Shown in pieces: positions 27,481 to 35,233 of a DNA stretch of 64,000 bases. The notes under the pieces are model-generated. The model saw only the letters and a list, made by a program, of their open reading frames with translations, was not told the origin of the DNA and did not search any database. Source of the stretch: an uncultured Poribacteria bacterium (GTDB lineage: Bacteria; Poribacteria; WGA-4E; WGA-3G); NCBI GenBank assembly GCA_951828385.1, contig OX639973.1:5509200-5573199 (forward strand). The letters are read 5' to 3'. The position numbers were made by a program, and so were the translations under genes. Position 1 is the first letter of the stretch. Every line of letters starts with the position of its first letter.

Positions 27481-28785
27481 TTAAGGTGCTTCCATCGCAC
27501 CTGCCTCCAAGTATTTGAGTGGACTTTCGACGATATAATCCCCCGAATCCTCAAGGAACTGCTGAATCAGGTAGACATGCCCAGCACCGATAATCAGCAG
27601 AATCCGGTCATCGGTGGACTCCGTGATGCGCGTTAGATTCACAAAATTCTTGAGATTATGCGCATACCACCAATGTGAAACCCAATTCGCACCTGGGTAT
27701 TGGTCTTTGAGTCCAATGCGTGCGGTCCGCAGATAACTTTGATGGTCGGCACGTATAGATTCAGGATCGTTGATCCGGATATACATGTCAATTAGAGGTT
27801 CGTATCCTTCACGTTCAACCCAGACCGTGCCGTCTACGTCCGCCCGAACTTTCACCCCGCTTGCGGAAATGGTCGATAAGAGGTGCTCCTGATTATGCGC
27901 CTCCGCAAACGTGGCGTAGTCCATCAAGGGGTCGTCAATTTTATCAAGGATTGGGCGGTGTTCGGGCCAATCAGCGACACAATAAAGTTTCGAGTGTTCC
28001 ATCTGTTTTGCTAACGGAAAACCGATCTGGTCCTCCAGCCTTCGTGTGGCTTCGTAGGTGCCTTCCAAGTAGCCTTGATAGTTTGCGTTAAGTTCAGCAT
28101 CATAGCTTTCGTCTGCATAAACGGCTATCTTGGTAGGACGAAATTCTTTAATTTGTGTCACCAGTTGTTCCATTTCGCTTTGGCGCTTGGGAGCGAGGAC
28201 ATCATCCATTCTATAGTTGAATGTATTGATTCCGGGATTTGTGAAGAATCCGCTGCCGAGAATCATGACTGTCGCTTTCTCTCCGGTGTCTTCTCTTTTC
28301 CATTGCCCCTTCAATTTGTCTCCAAAGTCGATGTCTACCGCGCCGAAATTACTCAAATTGCCGAGCAACTCCTCAACGCGTTCCGGCGCGATTTCTCCAA
28401 CGATGTTGACAAAGGTGGCTTCCCCAGACCTTTTAGCGATAACGATAACGAAAATCCCGTAAACCTTGTCTTCGTCGAACAGGAGATTAATCTCCACCGT
28501 TTCCGTATTTTCCTCAATCTTGACGAGGACTTCCCACTCATCCTTTTCGAGCTTTTCTTTGAAATAGTTAACTAATTTCTTTTCATCAATAGTTCCCCAA
28601 TCGTAGCTGCGGACATAGATGCCATCCAACATCTGAATCAGTTCAACGACTTCTGGATCGTCGCTCACCGATTTGGTAACCAGATTGATGAGTTTCGCGG
28701 GTAAGTTCACTTCGACCTTTGCCGGGAGAGGCTCTGGAAAATCGAAGAGGATCAGTCCTTTTTCTAAATGATTTCGCGGTTTCAT
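27481..28785 (-). CDS. Two-domain protein: DUF4252-like N-terminus, DUF5694-like C-terminus
   Basis: 434 aa. Residues about 25-150 resemble DUF4252 (PAKLINLVTKSVSDDPEVVEL, then IYVRSYDW), here without the usual signal peptide. Residues about 170-430 resemble DUF5694 (ATVMILGSGFFTNPG, and IIGAGHVYLIQQFLEDSGDY near the end), a TraB-like fold of unknown activity. The gene starts 14 bp after the anti-sigma gene, so it is probably part of the ECF operon. DUF4252 genes are known beside ECF/anti-sigma pairs, which fits. Function unknown. Confidence 0.65.
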   Translation of the reverse strand: MKPRNHLEKGLILFDFPEPLPAKVEVNLPAKLINLVTKSVSDDPEVVELIQMLDGIYVRSYDWGTIDEKKLVNYFKEKLEKDEWEVLVKIEENTETVEINLLFDEDKVYGIFVIVIAKRSGEATFVNIVGEIAPERVEELLGNLSNFGAVDIDFGDKLKGQWKREDTGEKATVMILGSGFFTNPGINTFNYRMDDVLAPKRQSEMEQLVTQIKEFRPTKIAVYADESYDAELNANYQGYLEGTYEATRRLEDQIGFPLAKQMEHSKLYCVADWPEHRPILDKIDDPLMDYATFAEAHNQEHLLSTISASGVKVRADVDGTVWVEREGYEPLIDMYIRINDPESIRADHQSYLRTARIGLKDQYPGANWVSHWWYAHNLKNFVNLTRITESTDDRILLIIGAGHVYLIQQFLEDSGDYIVESPLKYLEAGAMEAP

Positions 28786-28799
28786 GGTGTTTCTCCTTT

Positions 28800-29540
28800 T
28801 TAGTTTGAGCAGTGCTGACCTTCCGGCCCTCGAACATTTTCGGGGAACCGGTTAAAGTTCTCCAAACTCCGGTGAATTGCTGATGAAATATTTTTTCTCT
28901 GTTTCGATGCGTAGCGGGAGGCTGTTTCAATCTGAACAAAGGCACGACCGGAAGCCTCATTAATCTGCACATCTGGAAGTTTTTCGCTAACAACGGTGCC
29001 TGTTCGCGCCACAGCGTAATTCAACTTACCGAGGGCGTAAGAAAGATCACGGGAGGCTTGCTTCACTTTCAGATACCGTTGGTACTGATAGATGCTGAAC
29101 AGAACAACGCCTATGAGACACGCCAACCCACCTGCGCGAACGAATGCTAAATTTAAATTATCCCAGAATGTGAACAACAGCACAACCCCAACAAGACATG
29201 CCAGCGCACCTGCGTGAACCCGTGGGAAACTTAGATTATCCCAGAGTGTCGATAATTGAAATATCCGATGCCACCATCTCTGACCCGCGGTTGGGTGTGC
29301 GTGCACATAAGCCGCAACAGCATCAAAGATTTCAGGCGGTGGCTCCGGTTTCGGAAGTTCATGTAACGCGCCGCTAATGGCTTGTGCGAAGCGAACTTCA
29401 TCTTGACACGTTGCACACGATCCGACATGTGATGCGACACTCGCGTGTGTGTCCGCATCCAACTCGTTTCCAAGATACGCCTCTAAGGTATCCTGTACTT
29501 GTGTACACGTTAAATTTTGATGGGAAGGAAATCGGTTCAT
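28800..29540 (-). CDS. Zinc-binding anti-sigma factor with two membrane helices
   Basis: 246 aa. The N-terminal zinc-finger anti-sigma motif H-x3-C-x2-C is visible in HVGSCATC (residues about 39-46), preceded by LEAYLGNELD. Two similar hydrophobic segments (LACLVGVVLLFTFWDNL and LACLIGVVLFSIYQYQ) form a duplicated helix pair at about 110-150. A basic amphipathic tail follows. It overlaps the sigma gene by 4 bp (ATGA), the classic coupling of ECF sigma and cognate anti-sigma. It should hold the sigma factor at the membrane until a signal releases it. Confidence 0.85.
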   Translation of the reverse strand: MNRFPSHQNLTCTQVQDTLEAYLGNELDADTHASVASHVGSCATCQDEVRFAQAISGALHELPKPEPPPEIFDAVAAYVHAHPTAGQRWWHRIFQLSTLWDNLSFPRVHAGALACLVGVVLLFTFWDNLNLAFVRAGGLACLIGVVLFSIYQYQRYLKVKQASRDLSYALGKLNYAVARTGTVVSEKLPDVQINEASGRAFVQIETASRYASKQRKNISSAIHRSLENFNRFPENVRGPEGQHCSN

Positions 29541-30082
29541 TCGTCATTTCTCCAATAAGGACGCAGCAGCTCCCGCAATTTCTTTCGGGCACGGAATGCT
29601 GTTGATTTCACGGTACCTTCAGGTTGCTCTAACACCTCAGCAATCTCCTTGAAACTCATACCGTTCAATTCTCGCATAATTATCACCGCTCGCATATCTG
29701 GCGGCAATTTCTTGATAGCACAATGCATGGAATCCTTGAGTTCCTGCTGAACCACAATTTCATCTGGCGATGGATTTGAGCGACCAGAATGTGTGTGCAT
29801 TAAAGTTTCGAGTTCTGTTTCGGGATCCGTATCATCGCTATCCGTTAAATGCACCTGAAATTTATGTCGCTTGAGCAGATTGAAACAGAGATTCTGGGCA
29901 CATTTTAGTAGCCATGAACGCGCGGTTTTCGCACGCAACTTAGCACGGTATTCCCACGCCTTGATGAACGTCTCTTGTGTTATGTCCTCTGCATCTTCCG
30001 GATTTCCGAGTAGATAGAGAGTGTGTTGATAAATCTGAGTCTTGTGCTCATGGAAAAGCGCAAGAAATTTATCTTCTGTCAT
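29537..30082 (-). CDS. ECF RNA polymerase sigma factor
   Basis: 181 aa starting MTEDKFLALFHEHKTQIYQH; the longer ORF upstream is rejected because this ATG has GGAG eight bases before it and matches the family start. Region 2: YLLGNPEDAEDITQETFIKAW. Region 4: LPPDMRAVIIMRELNGMSFKEIAEVLEQPEGTVKS, then a basic helix. It heads the operon sigma, anti-sigma, DUF4252/5694, two permeases, two exporter halves. The ECF-type promoter 265 bp upstream suggests autoregulation, as is usual in this family. Confidence 0.92.
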   Translation of the reverse strand: MTEDKFLALFHEHKTQIYQHTLYLLGNPEDAEDITQETFIKAWEYRAKLRAKTARSWLLKCAQNLCFNLLKRHKFQVHLTDSDDTDPETELETLMHTHSGRSNPSPDEIVVQQELKDSMHCAIKKLPPDMRAVIIMRELNGMSFKEIAEVLEQPEGTVKSTAFRARKKLRELLRPYWRNDE

Positions 30083-30099
30083 ACTGCAACTCCGCCTTT

Positions 30100-30322
30100 T
30101 TGGCGTAGCTTGCAAGCCAAAACTTGCTATTATAGTGAAGCCGATAAATAAGTGGACATCTTTGTAGCATGATGCACTTCGCATCTGGGCGAGTACGCCG
30201 CAAAACTGTTAGTTTGTGCCAGTCTGAATGCCTGTCATAGGTATTCAGACTGTTTGGGAGTGCCCAATTAACTATAGGTTTTACTATAAAAAGTTGGCGT
30301 AGCTTGCAAGCCAAAACTTGCT
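30100..30322. repeat. 29-bp direct repeat pair enclosing a hairpin
   Basis: Copies at 30100-30128 and 30294-30322, identical, beginning TTGGCGTAGCTTGCAAGCCA; the first 21 bases form a small palindrome (TTGGC / GCCAA). Between them lies an inverted repeat at 30220-30252 with 10-bp arms CAGTCTGAAT / ATTCAGACTG and an inner CCT/AGG stem. Confidence 0.8.
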
Positions 30323-30343
30323 GTTAAAAAGTGAGGTTATCGT

Positions 30344-30373
30344 TACTACAAACGAGTTGCGAAAAAGTTGCAC
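30344..30373 (-). promoter_or_regulatory. Predicted ECF sigma promoter, site 3 (sigma operon)
   Basis: Minus strand: GTGCAAC (30373-30367), 17 bp, GTAGTA (30349-30344), preceded by CGTTT. Same spacing and flanking poly-A/T as sites 1 and 2. Confidence 0.7.
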
Positions 30374-30515
30374 TTTTTTGTAATTTAAGATTTTTGAAGG
30401 CATTTAGGTAGGATAGTTTGGATACCGTAGACTCGGCTTAAGAAAATTGAGGAAACCCTAATAATTGCGTGATGGGCGCGCCTGTCCGTGTTGTATAGGC
30501 AGGCGCAATTAGCAC

Positions 30516-31466
30516 TTATTCCCATTCAAATACGGTTCCGAGCAGGCGCATCGGTTCATCGCGGAGCCATCTGTATATCTGTGGTGCTTCGTCAACAGGC
30601 ACGCGGTGTCGAATTAATGGGGCAATCTTGATAGAACCTTGGCGCAAAAATCGACACAGATTTTCCAAATCATCACGAGTGAAATGGCTGCATTGAAGGA
30701 TGCTAATCTCCTTAAATTGTCCCGTGTTAAAGGTATAATTGACATCAAACCGTCCAGCGACTAAAAGGAGTCGTCCACGGGTTTTGCAGGCATGAATCAT
30801 CGGTGTGACCATGTCCGGCACACCGGCGAAGTCCATGACAGCATCAAATGCACCGTCTTGAATCTGTGCATTCCAACCGTCTCCACTTGTATTAAAAACT
30901 TGTTCTGCAACACCTAATTGGCGAACCTGTTCCAGTCGGGATTCTTCAATATCGCACACAGTGACGCGTGCCCCCATGGCGTAGGCGATCTGCGCTGCAA
31001 ACATACCGATACATCCCTGTCCCACAATAAGCACTCTTTCGCCGATACGTGGATCGATGCGACGACAGCAGTGCATCGCAACCCCGGAAATGCCGAAAAG
31101 GGCAGCATCCGCCGGATCAACATCTTCTGGCAATTTTAGCAACAATCCATCCTCCGGGATGGTGAACCGTTCAACATGGTCTACGCTGGCATAGATAAGA
31201 TCGCCGACCTGAAGCTGCGTCACGTCCGGTCCCGTCTCAATGACTCTACCGACGTTCTGGTACCCGCCGCCTGCTGGGAGACGGTCATCGGGTGCTGAAT
31301 AGTTTCCACCAATAATCTGATTCCGTTCCGTGCCGTTGGTAAGCCCCGTAAAGACGGCTTGGCAGAGTACCTCGTTGCGGACAGGGGGTGCGGGTTCTTT
31401 CCAGTCGGTAACAACAGTTTTTTCGCGTCGTTTGTCTGGTAGTAACTTGGTGACAAATGCTTTCAC
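30516..31466 (-). CDS. MDR-superfamily (zinc-type alcohol dehydrogenase-like) oxidoreductase
   Basis: 316 aa. GroES-like N-terminal domain (EVLCQAVFTGLTNGTERN), then a Rossmann domain with VLIVGQGCIGMFAAQIA (about 144-160) and the acidic end of the next strand VTVCDIEE, which suits NAD(H). The catalytic zinc motif GHE is replaced by GGGYQNVG, so it is probably a zinc-independent or unusual MDR member. It is divergent from the aldolase-like genes at 31724 and 32727, with an operator-like palindrome between. Role in sugar-acid or aromatic breakdown is an inference from neighbours. Confidence 0.8.
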   Translation of the reverse strand: MKAFVTKLLPDKRREKTVVTDWKEPAPPVRNEVLCQAVFTGLTNGTERNQIIGGNYSAPDDRLPAGGGYQNVGRVIETGPDVTQLQVGDLIYASVDHVERFTIPEDGLLLKLPEDVDPADAALFGISGVAMHCCRRIDPRIGERVLIVGQGCIGMFAAQIAYAMGARVTVCDIEESRLEQVRQLGVAEQVFNTSGDGWNAQIQDGAFDAVMDFAGVPDMVTPMIHACKTRGRLLLVAGRFDVNYTFNTGQFKEISILQCSHFTRDDLENLCRFLRQGSIKIAPLIRHRVPVDEAPQIYRWLRDEPMRLLGTVFEWE

Positions 31467-31562
31467 GATGCTAATGCCCCTTATAAAAATTTGCGTTTGT
31501 AATTTGTTTTTTTAGCGTAAATGAAACCGTCGGATTTGTCAAGACCAAAGTTGTCTAAGATC

Positions 31563-31594
31563 AAAATTCGCGATTTTTATTGTTTGCGAATTTT
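31563..31594. promoter_or_regulatory. Operator-like inverted repeat in divergent intergenic region
   Basis: Perfect 9-bp arms AAAATTCGC (31563-31571) and GCGAATTTT (31586-31594) with a 14-bp spacer. It ends 10 bp before the -35 of the plus-strand promoter, a good position for a dimeric regulator. Confidence 0.5.
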
Positions 31595-31604
31595 AAAAAA
31601 ATTA

Positions 31605-31633
31605 TTGACAGATTGTCGCGTTTGCTATACAAT
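31605..31633 (+). promoter_or_regulatory. Sigma-70 promoter for the HpcH/HpaI gene
   Basis: TTGACA (31605-31610), 17 bp, TACAAT (31628-31633), about 90 bp before the ATG at 31724, which has AAGGAG eight bases upstream. Confidence 0.8.
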
Positions 31634-31723
31634 ATTTATTTAAATTATTCTACGAAAAAATGTTCGGAAATAACCGAAACCATGTTACACTTTGTCCGTT
31701 AATTTTTTTAAGGAGAATCCGTA

Positions 31724-32602
31724 ATGCCAAAACGCGTTAATAAAGCGATTGAATTACTGGAAGGTGATCTGCCTGTCTTCTACACTGGCAGTCACACAGG
31801 CGCGAACCTGAACTATGATGCGGGGCTCGCGATGGCAAAGACTTGGGCAGACTATATCAACGTCGGCATGGAGCACGGAAGTTTCGATCTCGGCGGTTTG
31901 GATAACTTCATGCGCGGGCTTGCTGACGGCGGTCCAACGAATAGTGGACACAAAACCCCAGCAGTCATTGTCGAATTGCCCGTAGATGGCATCAGCGCAG
32001 ATGTAATTCGTGCCAACGGTTGGCAGATGCGGCAGCTCCTTGCACGCGGTGTGCATGGACTCCTACTTTGTCACGCTGAATCTCCAGAAGCGGTCAAAGC
32101 GTTTGTTGAGGCGTGCCGGTACCCGTTCCAGACAATCGGTGTTGGCACGCAGTTGGATGTCGGCAGACGCGGGTCAGCAGGTCAAGGCTCCGCCGCACCT
32201 ATCTGGGGCATTTCCGCTAACGAATATCTCGATGTCGCCGACCCATGGCCCCTGAACCCAAATGGTGAACTCTTCTTAGGTCTCAAATTTGAAAATAAAC
32301 GTGCGTTGGCGAACGTCGAAATCACCGCGCAGGTACCCGGCATCGCTTTCGCTGAGTGGGGACCCGGTGATATGAGTATGTCGTTCGGCTACAAAAATCC
32401 ACCGAATCCGCGTCCAAAGGAATTGCAAGACGCTCGTGATCGAGTCTATGCAGCATGCAAAGCAACAGGCATACATTTTTTAGAAAGCACGTCCCCTGAT
32501 ACAATCGAGGCAAGCATAGACGCTGGCGTACGAATCACCGGTGGTGGCGAAGAAGCTGCACGCATCGGACGAGCGTATGCCGGCAGGACAATGCCTGTCT
32601 AA
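31724..32602 (+). CDS. HpcH/HpaI aldolase family protein
   Basis: 292 aa, PEP-utilising TIM-barrel class II aldolase type. Visible features: VGMEHGSFDLGGLDNFMRGL (metal-side glutamate and histidine), GVHGLLLCHAESPEAVKAFVEACRYP, and IAFAEWGPGDMSMSFGY, the family's EiGP-DLs-like segment. Family members cleave or form 2-oxo-acid aldols with a divalent metal. It is followed by an RraA-type gene, also linked to oxo-acid aldol chemistry, which supports a small catabolic operon. Exact substrate unknown. Confidence 0.85.
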   Translation: MPKRVNKAIELLEGDLPVFYTGSHTGANLNYDAGLAMAKTWADYINVGMEHGSFDLGGLDNFMRGLADGGPTNSGHKTPAVIVELPVDGISADVIRANGWQMRQLLARGVHGLLLCHAESPEAVKAFVEACRYPFQTIGVGTQLDVGRRGSAGQGSAAPIWGISANEYLDVADPWPLNPNGELFLGLKFENKRALANVEITAQVPGIAFAEWGPGDMSMSFGYKNPPNPRPKELQDARDRVYAACKATGIHFLESTSPDTIEASIDAGVRITGGGEEAARIGRAYAGRTMPV

Positions 32603-32726
32603 AACCTATCTTTTTACCCATAGTGCGAGGCTCCACGCCTCGCCTGAACGATAACGACTGCAACGCGAGATTCCTATACCTCGTATCGGCGCGGTGTATA
32701 TACGATTCAAAAAAGGGAAATCATCT

Positions 32727-33461
32727 ATGGCATTAACAGAACAGGAAATGTTGGCAGAATTGCGGAAATACGACACACCCTCAATTACAAATGTGGTTGC
32801 TACGTACCCGGGGAGCCCCCTCTGTCTTGGACTTTACAACCCGTGGACTGAGAATTGGTATACGGATACGACGCTCCGTTGTATGTACCCTGAACTCGGC
32901 GCGGTGGCTGGGTACGCGGTGACCTGCGTCTACGGTTTACCTGACCCCAACTATTCAGAACTCTCTTTTATGGATGTTATTGATGCGTTAGGTGCTTCCA
33001 AACAGCCAACAATCTTAGCGTTTGAGCAAAAATTTCCACCCGAATTCGCGAATAAAGTCGGCTTAGCCGGTGGAAACATGACGGCAGCGATGAAATCAAT
33101 CGGTTGCTTAGGCGCGATTTCAAACGGTCCATCCCGCGATATTGACGAAATCCGACCAATGGAATTTCAGTACTTGTTAAGCGGTATCACACCCGGACAC
33201 GGGGCGATGGCGGTTCAGGCTGTCAACGTGCCCGTCTCAATAGCAGGAATGGATGTCGCACCAGGTGAAATCATCCACATGGACGAAAATGGTGCCTGCA
33301 AGTTCCCTGGGGACAAACTGGAGGCGGTGCTGACGAATGTTAAGGCGTTGCTTGAAGAGGAAGGCGATCGCATTGGGAAACTACTTTCAGGTCCAAAAAC
33401 AGCCAAGCAGGTCCGCGCCATTTTCAGTGGACACTCTTATGCCGAAGATGACGAAGAATAG
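32727..33461 (+). CDS. RraA-family protein (4-hydroxy-4-methyl-2-oxoglutarate aldolase-like)
   Basis: 244 aa. The RraA hallmark GGNMTAAMKSIGCLGAISNG followed by PSRDIDEI gives the metal-binding S-R-D motif (usually DG.xRD). The gene name RraA is historical; many members are aldolases or decarboxylases of 4-hydroxy-2-oxo acids. The start at 32727 (MALTEQ) is preferred to an ATG 33 bp upstream because of the GGGAAA before it and family length. Same strand as the HpcH/HpaI gene, 124 bp downstream. Confidence 0.85.
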   Translation: MALTEQEMLAELRKYDTPSITNVVATYPGSPLCLGLYNPWTENWYTDTTLRCMYPELGAVAGYAVTCVYGLPDPNYSELSFMDVIDALGASKQPTILAFEQKFPPEFANKVGLAGGNMTAAMKSIGCLGAISNGPSRDIDEIRPMEFQYLLSGITPGHGAMAVQAVNVPVSIAGMDVAPGEIIHMDENGACKFPGDKLEAVLTNVKALLEEEGDRIGKLLSGPKTAKQVRAIFSGHSYAEDDEE

Positions 33462-33853
33462 AATATTCTTTGCTTAACTCGCAACACCGATTTCGACATC
33501 AACCTCAATATATTGCAAGACAGTTTTGACATCTAAGCAAAATTTGCCGTAACATTAGGTGGTGCCTCAAGAGTGAAAAATATCAGAAAAAATTGTTTGC
33601 AAGAGAGACTAAAATCTATTATAATTCTATGAAGCAAAAAATTTGAGGCAGAAGTCGTTTCCCAAATTTCTGTATTAGATTGCAGTCATAAATTTGCTAT
33701 CAAATTCCTATCGTATACCTTAGTATATTGGTCTGCGAACGGTGCGTTATACGGTTAAGTTTGCAGGTTTCCGATATTGAGATGTGAACCGCGCGAATCA
33801 AATTCCTTTAACACAATACAATCCAAAAAGTCTAAACCGAAACAGGATAAGAA
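33462..33853. other. AT-rich intergenic region before tyrS
   Basis: No gene is seen. It contains the tyrS promoter (33597-33625), giving a leader of about 220 nt. I looked for the T-box core and did not see a clear TGGNACCGCG-type sequence. Confidence 0.5.
33597..33625 (+). promoter_or_regulatory. Sigma-70 promoter upstream of tyrS
   Basis: TTGCAA (33597-33602), 17 bp, TATAAT (33620-33625). Confidence 0.7.
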
Positions 33854-35131
33854 ATGCACAACGTCTTTGAAGCCCTGAAAGAACGGGGTTTTATCAAACA
33901 GACTACAAACGCTGAGCAGATCGCCAACCTGTTAGCTGAGCAACAAGTCACCTATTATGTCGGCTTTGAGCCAACAGCGTCGAGTCTGCATATCGGAAGC
34001 CTGGTCCCTGTAATGGTGATGGCACACCTACAGCGCGCAGGACACAAACCGATTGCAATCATCGGCGGTGGCACAGGAATGATAGGCGATCCAACTGACA
34101 AGACCGAGATGCGTCCTATGTTGTCGCAGGAACAAATTGCAGCCAACGGTAGGGGGATCCTCGCGCAGCTACAACGTTACTTAAATCTGGATAATGAGAT
34201 AGCGGATGCTAATGATTCGCAAACTGTCTCAAAAGCGGGTAGGTTTCTCAACAACGCTGACTGGCTGCTCTCCATAAATTATATTGAATTTCTACGCGAT
34301 ATCGGCAAACACTTTCGGGTGAATGAGATGATTAAGGCAGAAGGCTATCGGCAACGACTCGAACGCGAGCTCGGTCTCTCATTTCTCGAATTTAATTATC
34401 AACTCCTCCAAGCTTATGATTACTTGTGTCTTTTTCAGGAATATGGGTGCCGTCTCCAACTCGGCGGGGACGACCAATGGGGCAATATCCTGGCCGGTGT
34501 CGGTCTCGTCCGCCGGATCGAAGGCGAACAGGTTCACGCTGTCACTTTTCCACTGCTCACTACGGCAGATGGTGCGAAAATGGGAAAAACTGCAGGCGGC
34601 GCGGTTTGGCTTGATGCTGCACGGACATCACCGTATGAATTTTATCAGTACTGGATCAATGTGGACGACCGCGATGTCTCGCAATTCTTAGCGTATTTCA
34701 CCTTCCTGCCGATGGATGAAGTCCGACGGCTCGGTAGTTTAGAGGATGAAGCCATTCGCGAGGCAAAGGAAGTTCTCGCTTACGAAGCCACACAACTGGC
34801 ACACGGAAAGGCGGAAGCCGACAAAGCACAAGCAGCATCGCGCGCTGCGTTTGGCGGAGGCAATCTCAATGAAGCCGAGATGCCAACTTCTGTGATTCCA
34901 TTAGAACGGCTTGACGGTGGCATTTCAATCATGGCACTGTTCCATGAAGTCGGGTTAGCAAATTCACGCAGCGAAGCGCGACGGCTCATTCAACAAGGTG
35001 GTGCCTACATCAATGAAAAACAGTATCGTGCGATAGATATGGTCGTTGGTACTGACTTGCTTGAGGGGGACGCTTTACTTCTCCGTGCTGGCAAGAAACG
35101 TTATCATCGAATTGTTTTAAAAGAAAATTAA
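33854..35131 (+). CDS. tyrS: Tyrosyl-tRNA synthetase
   Basis: 425 aa class I aminoacyl-tRNA synthetase. HIGH motif as H46-I-G-S49 in ASSLHIGSL; KMSKS motif as K242-M-G-K-T246; the tyrosine-site segment GGDDQWGNI is intact. The C-terminus (about 350-425) is an S4 RNA-binding domain (SRSEARRLIQQGGAYINEK). Length and architecture are typical of bacterial TyrRS. Confidence 0.97.
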   Translation: MHNVFEALKERGFIKQTTNAEQIANLLAEQQVTYYVGFEPTASSLHIGSLVPVMVMAHLQRAGHKPIAIIGGGTGMIGDPTDKTEMRPMLSQEQIAANGRGILAQLQRYLNLDNEIADANDSQTVSKAGRFLNNADWLLSINYIEFLRDIGKHFRVNEMIKAEGYRQRLERELGLSFLEFNYQLLQAYDYLCLFQEYGCRLQLGGDDQWGNILAGVGLVRRIEGEQVHAVTFPLLTTADGAKMGKTAGGAVWLDAARTSPYEFYQYWINVDDRDVSQFLAYFTFLPMDEVRRLGSLEDEAIREAKEVLAYEATQLAHGKAEADKAQAASRAAFGGGNLNEAEMPTSVIPLERLDGGISIMALFHEVGLANSRSEARRLIQQGGAYINEKQYRAIDMVVGTDLLEGDALLLRAGKKRYHRIVLKEN

Positions 35132-35233
35132 TCATAATTCAGAAATATTTATAGACGTGCTTCTAAGCACACATCATAAAACGGTTTTCACGGGTACTTT
35201 CTTCAGTGCACCGATAACCAGAGAGGTATGAGT

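Larger units (their letters stand above)
30083..30515. other. Long leader of the ECF operon with repeats and promoter
   Basis: No gene. From right to left: a small palindrome near 30485-30510 (GCGCCTG / CAGGCGC), the ECF promoter at 30344-30373, a 29-bp direct repeat, a TTTACTATAAA element (30280-30290), a strong hairpin (30220-30252), and the second copy of the 29-bp repeat. The predicted 5' leader of the sigma mRNA is about 255 nt. Confidence 0.6.

Noticed and set aside
33626-33853. T-box leader for tyrS
   Set aside because: Long leader and synthetase gene fit, but no clear T-box core sequence or antiterminator pair was seen.
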